Assembly (NCBI RefSeq): GCF_041260155.1
Contig: NC_091947.1
Coordinates: 24,823,615-24,887,614 of the forward strand
Source: Ptychodera flava
Lineage: Eukaryota; Hemichordata; Enteropneusta; Ptychoderidae
DNA: 64,000 nucleotides
Reading direction: 5' to 3'
Shown: in pieces, positions 50,780 through 63,210 of the stretch
Position numbering within the stretch: position 1 is the first letter of the stretch
Layout: each line of letters begins with the position of its first letter
Position numbers and translations under genes: made by a program
The notes under the pieces: model-generated
The model's input: only the letters and a program-made list of their open reading frames with translations
Database searches by the model: none
What the model was told of the DNA's origin: nothing

Positions 50780-51075
50780 TATGTGCCTCGAATTTGAAAG
50801 ACTTACACTTTTGAACAACCTTTCCTCCTTTCAATCACTCTCTTCCAAATCAATCTGGGGATCAATAATAATAAAAGGGACAAATTGCCTTACTTTACCG
50901 ATCTTTGAATTCAAAATGGCCGCCACGTCTATATTTACTTCATTGGCAAACAATTGAATTTGTGATTTTGTTTGTCAAAAATGAGCAGGTGAAAAATTTA
51001 GATACTCCCTGAACTGCAAAATTGGCCCCCACAAGTGGTTGACTAAAAAGTATTACAAAAGTTTGTGAGTCCGAA
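50780..51075 (-). repeat. ~300-400 bp dispersed repeat, copy 4
   Basis: Contains 'tgcctcgaatttgaaagact' and 'ttcaaaatggccgccacgtc', in the same orientation as the 41934 copy. It begins about 110 bp after the gene D stop. Confidence 0.6.
50870..50875 (+). terminator. Candidate polyadenylation signal of gene D
   Basis: AATAAA about 200 nt after the gene D stop codon, inside the dispersed repeat. The repeat may therefore supply the poly(A) site. Confidence 0.45.
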
Positions 51076-52309
51076 TACCTTTACCCGAGGCATATTCTAC
51101 TTAAATCACGAGTACTTCAAAAAGGAGCACGATGATGCAGAGACAATATCACCACATCAGTATTAATCATTACTTGGAGTGTTGATGTTTTACACAGGCA
51201 CACAAAAAGACGGATGATTTGTTTGGTACAAACATTATTTTGTACGTTTTGTGCCTTGACTTTCTCTGCACCAGTATTAACGAATAAGGAGATAACTCAT
51301 AAGTTACTGAAATATTTCATATAGCATTATAACGTAATAATCAAGCATAATAATCAAGTTCGAGACAATTTTATACTATTGTAATGATACATTTAAATTT
51401 TTCTGAAAAGAAATTTTTCATATACCTAAATACTTAGGTGTCTTATCGATACAATGAAATACATTGACGTTATTTTATGCATGTGTATTACAGCGCGCAT
51501 GTCAATGGTTTTGATATTTCATTACAAGTCCAAGTTCTGCTTTGGCTTAAATCCAATGGATTCAAGTGGGCAGCAAAAAATATTGTAGTGTTGTTTTTAA
51601 CACAAATGCAATTATTGTACTTAAGATGTACTTAAGATGTACTTAAGATGTAATGTTGTACGCAATGAAAAATCAAAGTTAAAGCCTTTACTTCTCAAAG
51701 ACGTTACCAGTAGATCTCTCCTTCCGCAGACTCTGAAGATATTTATTTTAGGAAGTCTCCAGAAAGTAGTTCGCCCTTGCATGTTTGTCCGATCCTCAAA
51801 GAATAAATTTGAGCACGATAGTGTTGTGCTTAGTTCAAATTTCGTTTAACGAATGGCTGCTATTTTTGTACCTCTCAGATTTTTTTTTATACAATATTAT
51901 AATAACTACTGCCACCTTGTTGTATTTAAAGCGTTTCCTTAAAGTATCAGTTGTCTTATATTTATAATTCATATTTATACAAAAATAAAAGCTTTTTAAA
52001 TATAAACAACTTTTATTTCTATTGTTGTTATCACTATCACCTAGATGCTGACGATGACGATGATGATCGTCATCATTATCGTCATCATCTACTGTTACAA
52101 CCACTGATGTTTTATTGTTGCTCTTCCGAAATGGTCACTTGACTCTTTATGAATGTAAACAAAATAACTTAAAAATAGCTTTCTGGTGTTTATCAATTAA
52201 TCATTCGTGACACAGAGTGTTACACTTCTGGGACATGATGATGACATATGGGGTATATTCATATCATGATGGTCAGCAGAAACGAAACTATTGTCGATGG
52301 CATTTGTAT

Positions 52310-52620
52310 TTTACGTAGTGCGCACCTCGAAACTCAAAAGTTTTGCTCAAACTTACAGCAAGGAAACATTCAACCCTTCTCTCACCAAATCAAGCAAAAA
52401 AAAATCAGTGGTAGACATGAAAAGTTTGGTAGTAGAGAAACAAATTACTTAACATTCACCGATATTTAAAATTCAAAATGCCCCCCCCCCATTCCTGTAT
52501 TAACTGTATAGGGGAAAATTTCAATTCTCAAGAAAATAAGACGATCCAAACTTTATTTACCCAAAGAGCTTCACAATGAACCCACTTAAGTGCTAAACCA
52601 GAGTATTGTAAAAAAAAATT
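52310..52620 (-). repeat. ~300-400 bp dispersed repeat, copy 5
   Basis: Shares 'cgcacctcgaaactcaaaag', 'gatatttaaaattcaaaatg' and a downstream 'caattctcaagaaaataag' block with the other copies, same orientation as the 41934 copy. Confidence 0.55.
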
Positions 52621-54171
52621 GAGAGTCCCGGTGGCGCATTTATTACCGTAAATTTGCATTCAACTCCTCTCCGATGGTCATTGATGAATTCTGCAAAGAT
52701 GCTTTTTCCTTTCAATTGCTACACAGACTTGAAACGGAGACAGATCCCATAAATACACACATTCCGTAACCACATGAGTCACCGGATGTTGTTTGGGTAT
52801 CCCTGACGCATTTATAGCTCCTCCGACCCGATGACACCATGGCCTGTACACAACCAAAAGTCCCCTCTCCGGTTGAGGAAGTACTTTATATTTCAATATA
52901 GATACAGCAGGGGCTAAAATATTAACGGATAACGTCATGATGAGATCACAATTTTTCGTTTTATATTTAGTAATTAGATTTATTTAATTCATCGGCGCTT
53001 TTTACTATCATGCAAAGTAGGAAAAAACTGCTGCACTGACACCAAATGCAGAAATTAAGATTTAATCACATGAAATATCCATTAAAACACAAGTAAAAAT
53101 AACCACTAGAAATTATGCTCAAAGGTAAGAGTATATTGTTACTGAAGTTGAGCGGTACTTATCAGAACATAATATTTTATCAGGATTTACAGAATATCCA
53201 GGCCGTATCAGGATACCTGTTATTGACACTGTAATGATACTGTTTGGTGCGGTTTATCGTGTAGGCGTTCATACTTCTGCACTATCAGTCGCCGTCTACG
53301 TTATGAACAACGTTAACTATCGTTACTATCAGGGGTAACCCCGTACCTCTCTACGCTGTTTGCGAATGGACTAACGCCGTTGAAAAAATTTACTACCGCT
53401 GGAGATATACCCACGCAAATATATCTTTTGAGAGGTCGGCAATATGCTATGAATGATTAAATGGGCTAACTGCCTCGTCTCGTTTCATTTGACTGCACTG
53501 TAGCAAAATCAGGTTACAGCCTGTATACTGTCTACTCACGACGTCACAATATGACATAAAATCAACAAAAATCATCATCATCTTTGAAATCTGCGTCGAT
53601 TTTTCGCCCCCTCAGGAACATGCAGAAATCATGGAAGATCACACATGCTGGCACATTATATAATAACAATCATACGATGTAATTAAATATGATTTCGACC
53701 TTGAATGCAAAGGATATGATATAACTTGAGAGGTTCAAATGTCATTCCGTATCAGCTGTCTGTGACTCTAAAACTTCGTCTGGCCGTCACAAACATATAC
53801 GATTTCCAAATACACATTTTAAAAACTTCTGTTTACATTTTTACATGAGGTGGTATTTTTGGCATTTACTCAAGAAGAGAATTGAAACCAAAAACATCAA
53901 TGTTTATTTCCTTTTTCTGGAATTTATCAACACATTTTCCCCGTCTTCCGACTTCCTCTAGGTATGCAAATGAACGTTCTGTTTGCCACGTTGATTATTT
54001 CTGCACTGCCGTGAATGCAAGCCCCTAGTTTTCTATTAACTATTTGGTTGTATTCGGTGAGTGTCCGTGCCACTCAGAGGAATCACGATTATATCCATTG
54101 TGGGAATAATGTAAGCTTTCAAATTAAAACTTTTTTTGATTCATGACGTATCATTCCTTAGACCTTCGTAT

Positions 54172-54620
54172 AACCCCTTTGTGGTATGTTCTATCCTTTT
54201 GCTGTAGTTACGATAGGAAAAGAGATTTTATGAATCATTAAAAAATGTGGCAATTTTACCAAACAAAATCACAACTTCCCATATTAAGCTAGTACAGATG
54301 ACTACAGAAAACATGATATTGATATGACCTACGTCACAACTCACACTAATACCAAGGACTGATGATTCACACGAAAGGGGTTGCCCTAGCAATAGCCTGA
54401 ACGCATACCCTTGCTTTTACTTTCGTTTTGCGAATGAACTCTCAATTATCCATAAATGAAAATGTTAAAGCAAAAACAAGGCCTAGTCATCGTGTTTATA
54501 CACGGAGGATGGTCGGTTGGTTGACCTTGACCTTGATCTCAGTGACCTTCAAAAAGTGAACCACCGTGACGGCTTCCAGTGGAAAAATGTTTCACATCAT
54601 CATTTACTTGCCACGGTTAT

Positions 54621-54711
<91 letters not shown>

Positions 54712-55035
54712 GATGACTTGTTTTCATGCTGAGCATTAATTTTGTATCATTTATATTTACAAACAGGATTAACATTTTCAGAGTTAGATGTTGGGAAGGG
54801 TATGACAGTATAATTACGTGATTTTCGGTCTTCGAATAACGCTGACGACAAATTGTACTCCAAATCATCTGTCATAACGACAGAAATTCCAACCATAGTA
54901 GATGTTGTCGATAATGAAGACGTTGAATGATTGTTGAATGTATACGAGTCCAACGTGACGTCGATAAACTTCGCGGTAAAAATAGTTCATATATCCAAAC
55001 GAGATACTGATGCACGGCCCAGCGACATTCAAAAT
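54172..55035 (+). repeat. Direct duplication, first copy
   Basis: From 'aacccctttgtggtatgttc' to 'cagcgacattcaaaat', repeated nearly unchanged at 55280-56221. It includes a (GA)n run at 54625-54713 and a run of TGACCTTGACCTTGA. Differences are a few substitutions, small indels and the length of the GA tract. Confidence 0.9.
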
Positions 55036-55279
55036 GTCTCTTGTTTCATGATGTACACAGCTGTCATTATCGTCATAATTGCAAAGCATGCCTGTTCTTT
55101 AGCAAGACATGGTTATTACATGATACCTAAAACTGCGTATACATATCAAGGTTATCGAAAATGTTTAATCGGTTTACATTAAATCTGACATTTGGAACAC
55201 CTTTTAAGAAGAAATTATGGTTCTAGAGTATGTGCCTCAACTTAATTTCTCTCTGCCACGCTAAGACAATAGGAAGGGT

Positions 55280-55797
55280 TAACCCCTTTGTGGTATGTTC
55301 TATGTTTCTATGTATGTGGTATATTCTATCCTTTTGTTGTAGTTACGATAGGAAAAGAGATTTTATGAATCATTAAAAAATGCGGCAATTTACCGAACAA
55401 AATCACAACTCCCCATATTAAGCTAGTACAGATGACTACAGGAAACATGATATTGCTTTCAACCCAGTGATATGACCTACGTCACAACTCACACTAACAC
55501 CAAAGACTGATGATTCACACGAAAAGGGTTGCCCTAGCAATTGCCTGAACGCATATCCCTGCTTTTACTTTCGTTTTGCGAATGAACTCTCAATTATCCA
55601 TAAACGAAAATGTTAAAGCAAAAACAAAGCCTAGTGATCGTGTTTATACACGGAGGATGGTAAAAATCTGTCTCCAAATTTTGTTGTCGGTTGGTTGACC
55701 TTGACCTTGATCTCAGTGACCTTCAAAAAGTGAACCACAGTGACGGCTTCCAGTGGAAAAATGTTTCACATCATCATTTACTTGCCACGGTTATGTT

Positions 55798-55887
<90 letters not shown>

Positions 55888-56221
55888 ACAGAGAGAGAGA
55901 TGACTTGCTTTCATGCTGAGCATTAAGTTTGCATCATTTACATTTACAAACAGGATTAACATTTTCAGAGTTAGATGTTGGGAAGGGTATGACAGTATAA
56001 TTACGTGATTTTCGGTCTTCGAATAACGCTGACGACAAATTGTACTCCAAATCATCTGTCATAACGACAGAAATTCCAACCATATAGAGAATGTTGTCGA
56101 TAATGAAGACGTTGAATGATTGTTGAATGTATACTCCAACGTGACGTCGATAAACTTCGCGGTAATAATAGTTCATATAGCCAAACGAGATACTGATGCA
56201 CGGCCCAGCGACATTCAAAAT
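55280..56221 (+). repeat. Direct duplication, second copy
   Basis: Second copy of 54172-55035, with (GA)n at 55799-55882 and extra inserts near 55460 and 55665. The ~245 bp between the two copies is unique. Low divergence indicates a recent tandem event. Confidence 0.9.
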
Positions 56222-58318
56222 CGTCTAATATCTAATATCAGTATTGACTTATTTGCTCTAAATTAATACAACTTGCAGCTATACTTTCGAATATAGAAAT
56301 GGAAATATGCCGGTGAAAAGTGAATTTTGCTTATTCGTTTATTTATTTACTTTACTTATTGTGACGTTTAAATAATAAAACCTGATCAAATTATAATGTG
56401 AAATGGCAAATATCGCACCCATTAATTTCAGGTGTTGTCATACCGCTTTTCAAGCGCATTTGCTTATTTACCAATGACCGTCATCCGAATGTAGTGTTAT
56501 GCCTTTACACTTTCAATATATTCAACTAATGTCACCACCGTGATGAGAGACATAGACTAGATAGATTTACGGTGATTGAAATCCAAACTTCAACTGTAAA
56601 CTTGCTTCATTCAACTTGAAACAAATGAAACCGAGGCTCAAAGATCTGATGAATCGTACTTACAGTCTATGGCAGCCTATGGCACTCACGTAGGAGTGAT
56701 GATATCAATATTCGGTGCGTTTTTCTCATTACCAGCATAAATGGCGCGTATTGGGAAAGAGAGCAAGAGCGCAGACGCCAGCTATCATGGTCAGAGCCCA
56801 GTGGCGAGCACCGCTGATGTACAGATCTGCCTCATAGCATAGTTCTGATAGTTGCTTCACGAGAATCTTTCGGTAACGGTTGTAGATACATTATACGTTA
56901 GATTTCCGGTGAAAATGAAAAGAAACTGGTAATGGTTACATCGAGCGTGCACCCTTGAATCCATCCAACGTGTCATTGTCAACGACACCTGTTCTCCACG
57001 AACACGCATAATATGATCAATGATATTAAAATCAACAGTGACCTTTGTCCCCGTGAATAATGGCCAGGCTTTCTTTCAGCAAAGTCGATAGATGTAGGAA
57101 AAACCTGATGTTAAATCTGCTTTTCCGAAATATTCATGTGTTATTCTTACCGTGTTTCAAAACCACACATTTTGATGGTTTTTCAGTTTATAATATCAAT
57201 ATTTGATATTATTTTGCTGACACATCTGTAACATGTGTCCCATCGGTAAACCCGCCGTGACTCACGCTACATGGGTTTTGCTTCAGGTATTTATGGTATT
57301 TACGCTCGTTTTAACGAAATAAATAGAGTGATTCGAGATCGGACTTCAGTTCTGCATACCGCCGTGCTTCAGATAGACTCGAATAAGACCCAGCGGACCA
57401 CATTCCATTTGAAAACTGATCAAAGACAGCGATTTTAACTCACGACCATGACGAGTACGTATTTTGGACAAGTGTTGTAGATACACACATTCAGACAAGT
57501 TCGTGATAACAGACAAAAACCCTAAGCTGTTCCGAAAGCAGACTTGACTATATGGGCACGCCATAACATTCACCTTAAGAAGCACCACTCTCCCCCGACA
57601 TGTGCTTTTTACCAGCATGTATATGTGAAATCGGTATTCCTAACGGTAAAAGTCATTGTTGTTATGACACCTTGGCACTTCATGGGAAAAGGTTATCATC
57701 AAATACCCCGCGTGCTGTGGAGGGGGAAAGTAATGTCAATGATAATTATGTGCAAAGGGGTACTTTTGAAGAGAGCATGCATCTACTGATGATAGAAGAC
57801 GAAAGAAACTTTTTACACTCTGTTAAATATGACTTTGCAATTTCACCCTTTTGAAATGTAAAATATGTTTGTTATTCCTTGCATGTTCCCAATAATCCCA
57901 TTTTTGAATCTATGATCATTTCAAAGGAAAAGGTGTCTAGATCTTCTTAATGGTGGTGGCACAATAACGGGTTTCCTGGTGGCATGCTGTTAGAAGTATT
58001 GGTAGGTATCTATTGGACATTTCTGTTTCTTTCCCGTAGCATGTGCGGCATTTCCCTTTTCCCTTTCATTGAATACCGTTGAATATGTTTCAAAGAATCG
58101 ACATAGACAGCGCAATGTCTGTACTCAGTCAGAATTTGTTAGCGTAAAGTTTGAAGTTATAGATTTAAAAAATACCTTGTTGAAGCTTTGTTTGCTTACA
58201 TCTGTTCGTACAGCTATGGGATAAAAAAACTGCGCTTTATCTGTATCTGCAGTCATGAACTTTTTAAACACATGAAGTAAAAAGTCCATAAAATAACCTT
58301 ATCATTCGTTCTCCGCAG

Positions 58319-61300
58319 ATGCAGTACGTTTCAGTGTGCTCCTCGTCTTTGCCATTGGATCCGTCAAAGCAGCGAGCGTTGGCAGAAGTCAGCCTGTGTA
58401 TGGACCGTTCCCATGTCAGGGTGATGCACAGATGACTGAAAGACAAGAAATATTTGCCACTTTGCAGTGTAGATTTTATGTTCTCCACTCCACAGTGAAG
58501 GAAATCTACGATACTTTTGTAAGTATAAACATTTAAAAGTTTCATTTATCTTTCAAGAATAGCTTATATTAGGAACATTTCTCGTTATTTCAGCCGTGCG
58601 ACGGAAAATCAACTGAAAATAATGTCACTTTCGGATGTCACAAAGACGATATTATTTCGAATTTTTTGAGGACAAAATATGCATCGGAAGCGATTTTCTG
58701 ACTTGTAAAACTTAAAATACTTTGATATGCGTAAGGCTTTTAGGTCAAATAAGAACTACATTGCAGGGAAAATGAATTTTCGGTAGCCCCACCGTTTTAT
58801 GTTTAATGCGGAAAGTGAACATAGGGCTTGAGAATTGAAACAGCCTGTGAAGTACAAATACGTACTAATTTTGTTTTAAATATAAATCCCTCAATCGCAG
58901 TCTATGCACGGAGACCTTCTGTTCTTACTCATAAATTCAAATTTCTTGGATCACACTATAAAGAAAAAAATTAAAAACATTTTCAAAATCAAACACGTCT
59001 TCGAGGTGTATATTTTTTCAATAAAATATACATCAAACACGGATTGTACCAACCCATGATAGCAGAAAACTGCGAAAGTACTATCTTTATTATTTATGAA
59101 ATATCATGAAATTACTTCTGCTGGCAAATGTAACCTATCATGACGTCACCGATTGACTTGCGTCATCGGGGTATATACGTGCTTCAAATAAATATTTATG
59201 TAGACTTTGACAGGAAACATGTCTTCAACATATACACAAAAATCGCCTGGGTAATATTCACTTACGAGCGTGTGTTTTCATGTGTACACGTTTTTTGTAC
59301 ATATCTATCTATTCACATTTGTACGTACGTTAAAACACGTACATACATATATATTGTGAAAGTGATATTGTTATGGCGAATTGTGTAAATGGGAAAGGCA
59401 AAGTGTTTAGCTTTCCCCGAACTGTTATGCAAATCGCTGCAAGAGACCTCGCCCACTTTTGACCATCTTCCCCTTCTACTGTCTATATTTTGACGGACGG
59501 TACAGAAAATTTATGTGGTGGAGAATCGTTGGCATCCATTATCCAGAGCCAATGACACCTTGAGGTCCTCTCCAGCTAGCTGTAATGCCTCCTTAGATAA
59601 TCCATACATAACAAATACGATGAGTATCAACAAAATATGATGTTGGATTCCGGTCGAACTCTACCGTCGGTGTTTCTCATGAATATGTATTTTTTCTAGG
59701 AAATACTAGTATGCTTCTGATGATGTGCTAACATGGCCAGCAACGCCCTCTACGGTTATATTTTGATACTTCTTCGTGTATAGGTAGAAACCGGTTGCAC
59801 TTAATTATCATACCCAAATATACCCCTATATATCGACTTCAGAATTCCATACTTGATAATCAAATTAGTTAATTGGGTCTTTGATGCCTTAGTTGACTAG
59901 AAGTCAGAGGTAAAACAGCAGAGCACGTGAGACAAGAACGTTTCGCAAGAATCCCTGACACAAAGTGATAATTTGTCAGACTTGTTTACACACATTATAG
60001 TCACGGTCGAATGCTTGTCGAGTGTGGCAAACATTGCCTTTATCAAAGCCCCTTCACTGTGAAAAGGTTACCCATGCAAAAGTTATTGAAGTGGTTAGTA
60101 CAAATGAAAACTCACGTATTCTGTCTTTGCTTACAGAAAGGGCAACGATATAACGATGAAGACATCGATTTGTATATTGAGTCGTTTCCTGTTCTCACGT
60201 CACTTCCGAGCCGTCTATTGAGAAGGAACTTCTTGAGAACATCGGTAAGTAATGAATAATTTACTACATGCATTCACAACAGGTAATGGCAGAATATAAA
60301 CAGCTTGGTGTCAAGTACAAGACCTGTATTATAACCTGCATTACCACAAGAAAACCATGTGACATGTAAAATACACTCTTGTAACAATTGGTTAACAATT
60401 GCAGCCTTTCTGTAAACTTCAAGTAAACCCAAAAAACGTTAAATATAAAATAAAACTTGGTGTCTGACAATCAAATCGATATACAGACTAACATAATGAT
60501 TTTCGACAATCATTTTTGAAGTGGTAAGTTTATGCACAACGAAACAAACAATAAAAGGCGTTCATTTTCAGTGTATGAAACGTTCATAACTGATTCTGTG
60601 ATGTTAGGCAATCGGTTCTTTAGACATCGTACTGCATGTAGACTACGTAGACGTGATTTCTCATTTCTTCTCATCTGAAGGTTGATTATCGACATTTCTT
60701 TTTCTATGTCTCCCCCACACAGGACGAGCGGATAATAATGAAACTTTACGAAGATTTCCAAGTTTTCAAAGTCTTTGTTGATATGATGAAGGAAGAAGAA
60801 ATGTTCACACCAAGCCTTGAGCGTTATTTCTTTCAAGACTTCAGACAACTGAGTACGCTGTTGGAAACTGTTGTCACTGATATCAGTGAAGTGGTAAGTA
60901 TTCCAGTTTTCAATCAATCTCAAATGACGACTTTGAAGTCGGGATCAGTTTTCGCCGAAATACTGACTGTAATTTCTTCTTTTCATCAAGGTTGTTTGTT
61001 TACTTTGCCAGAGGATTCTGAAAACGACAATTTCGAGAAAAGCATCATAAACAACCTAAACAAACATTTGCCACGCCTTCTGACCTATATAGGTCATTTC
61101 AGAACCTTGGATTACTCTTTCTCCTTGCTCTTTTTGTATCAGTCTGTCAGTTCTGATAAGTGATGACTCCATAATTCACCGAATATTTCCGTTCTGCTCT
61201 GCCACAGTGGCAGTTTTCAAGCAAGCAGTTGCATTTATTCACATCAAAATGTTTAAATAATTCTAGGCACCGCAAAGAATAGAGGGATATCATGCAATGC

Positions 61301-61601
61301 TATAACCACAAGGACCCTTTGAATCCATGTTCATAAGACGTTGTTAAGTCGTTCAGAGTAAAACATGTCTCTCATTTCCATTCGTTTACAGATGTCCAGA
61401 CTCGGAGAACCGCAGACACTGTCAACGACGGAGAAATTTGATGTCTTTGATCGTATCCATGACAATGATATAGCACCCCTAAGCAACCCGACATTAATCA
61501 AGGACAGACAGCTGGCCGTCTTGTATAACTTAACGGTCGTGTACTTACCGTCTGCAGCCCAAGCCTTAGGTTATGTTATCTTAAAAGCTGCTTATCAATA
61601 G
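58319..61601 (+). CDS. Gene E: secreted class I helical cytokine-like protein; leader exon not located
   Basis: Exons 58319-58518, 60137-60244, 60723-60893 and 61392-61601 (stop TAG) encode a split codon plus 66+36+57+69 = 228 residues. The first visible exon enters in phase 1; the later introns are phase 0. It opens with AVRFSVLLVFAIGSVKA, a classical signal-peptide core with likely cleavage after VKA. Two cysteines (FPC, LQC) and helix A (LHSTVKEIYDTF) follow. The AB loop KGQRYNDEDIDL parallels KEEKFGDPDVDN of gene D. Helices B-C include FQVFKVFVDMMKEEE and then EMFTPSLERYFFQDF, recalling the VHFTPTEGDFHQAI turn of CNTF. Helix D has the LSNPTL...LAVLYNL pattern matching LSNRSL...LKVLEGL in gene D. 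One sequon, NLT. Donors are all gtaagt. Family and secretion are well supported; the receptor is unknown. Confidence 0.85.
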
Positions 61602-61729
61602 ATATCTATATCGATATAATCAAGTTACGGTAATTTGTTGTATTTGTGAACCATATTGGAACCTTAATGTTTAAATCAGAGCTGTAAAAACTATATATTT
61701 TATCAAATTTGAGTACAAGTAGGTAAAGT

Positions 61730-61735
61730 AATAAA
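61730..61735 (+). terminator. Polyadenylation signal of gene E
   Basis: AATAAA about 130 nt after the gene E stop, the closest stop-to-signal distance among the genes here. Confidence 0.6.
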
Positions 61736-62584
61736 ATTATGATGTAGGGCATATTTTAATAATAATATTTATTTGCCATTTTAAAATGAATTTAGCTAGA
61801 ACTTGTTTTTTCGTAGCTTAAATTTTGTCATACTTTTACGTAACATAAGCAATTTTATACGTGTGAAATTTCACTAGTTACTTGATATTTTTTCGAACTG
61901 TATGTTTCCTCATTTACATGTACAATAACTTTAGCATATGAATATTTCACATACTGTAGCATCCTTATACGGGTCAAGGTTTCTTGTTGATTTCTTTGTC
62001 ATGATAGGACACACTTTTGAAGTCTTGGTGTGCCAGTATCTTTAATTGACATAAGACCAAAAAGCCAAGAAAAAAATTTTAGCACACCTTTTTTACTTTT
62101 AATATTTAAAGGAACTTATCATGGCGGAAATTTCACAAAGAAACTTGCCTTTGTGTGGGTGTAAATATTTACGATTGTGTATCATAATCACAGAATCAAG
62201 AAATGTTTTCTCATACGAAATTTGAGTTTTATGAAAGTCGATCAATTTGGTCTCTCTATTGTTAGCCCACAGTGGGTAGAACACAATAAAAATTTGCTAT
62301 TATTTCACCTTCTATCTCTCCAGATTGTTTTCCTTCCTGTTGCGACTTCGATATACTATATGATGAAGTAGTTTAAATATTTTTTTAACATTTTCTTCCT
62401 TGAGGCTGTCATCTTTTATGTAGAAGTTGGTTTCGACACCTCGCTATAACAATAATAACAATAATAACAACACAACAACAACAGTAAAATAATAATAATA
62501 ATTATTATTATTATTAATATGTTATTATTATTGTTGTTGTTTTTATTGTTATTGTTATTGTTTAAATTATGCTTGTATTGCTGT

Positions 62585-62597
62585 AAGATGATGTCTG

Positions 62598-62649
<52 letters not shown>

Positions 62650-62650
62650 A

Positions 62651-62691
<41 letters not shown>

Positions 62692-62706
62692 AATGATGAT
62701 GATTAT
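62585..62706. repeat. (ATG)n microsatellite
   Basis: About 120 bp of ATG repeats with two ATA interruptions, flanked by TTATTG-rich runs and AATA-rich DNA. Confidence 0.95.
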
Positions 62707-63040
62707 TAATACTATGTTATTGTTGTTGTTATTGTTTTTGTTCAACTTATACTTGTATTGCTGTAAGATTTTCTTTTAGTATGTAATAAACTTCCTTTGG
62801 TAAACAAGATAAATGACAAAAAACCCTTTACCACAGAACTGCTTACTTTCTGATCAGTTACTGACATACGATTTAGTTAACATTTGATTTGCTGACCTGA
62901 GAGTATTAATGGATAATGTCGCTTCGTATGTGAGAGCGACAAGTCGAGGTATTGAGGACTATAGATCCGGATAAGAAGGAGATAAGCAAAATTGTAGGAG
63001 GTTCTAATGTCAAGACCCCCTTGTCCCTGTAACCTGTCCA

Positions 63041-63210
63041 ACCTCCACAAATGTAATAATCTCCACAAATGTAATATCAACCACAATTGTAATAAAATCA
63101 ACCACAAATGTAATAAAACTGTCAACCATTAATGTAACAACCTGCAACCACAAATGTAATAAACAAATTAACCATAAATGTAATAAAACTCAACCATAAA
63201 TGTAATAAAC
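63041..63210. repeat. Minisatellite, ~20-bp unit
   Basis: About eight diverged copies of a unit like aaccacaaatgtaataaa, with unit lengths varying from about 16 to 25 bp. It lies past the 3' end of gene E. Confidence 0.85.

Larger units (their letters stand above)
50876..58318. other. Gene-free stretch between genes D and E
   Basis: Contains dispersed repeats and the direct duplication at 54.17-56.22 kb. The leader exon of gene E should be here. Two candidates give phase-1 ends: 57682-57691 (MGK plus G, weak donor gttatc) and 57984-58005 (MLLEVLV plus G, donor gtatct). Neither is proven. No other gene was seen. Confidence 0.45.

Noticed and set aside
54517..55903. Two paralogous frames beginning MVDLDLDLSDLQKV with Glu-Arg tails
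   Set aside because: They arise from the duplicated nuclear-receptor-like repeat block followed by the (GA)n tract, and the start is not an ATG. They are not a gene pair.
60510..60923. 137-codon minus-strand frame
   Set aside because: It is the antisense shadow of the helix B-C exon of gene E, whose plus-strand frame has perfect splice sites and paralogues.
62416..62779. Poly-Ile and poly-Met frames
   Set aside because: They are translations of ATG and AAT trinucleotide repeats.
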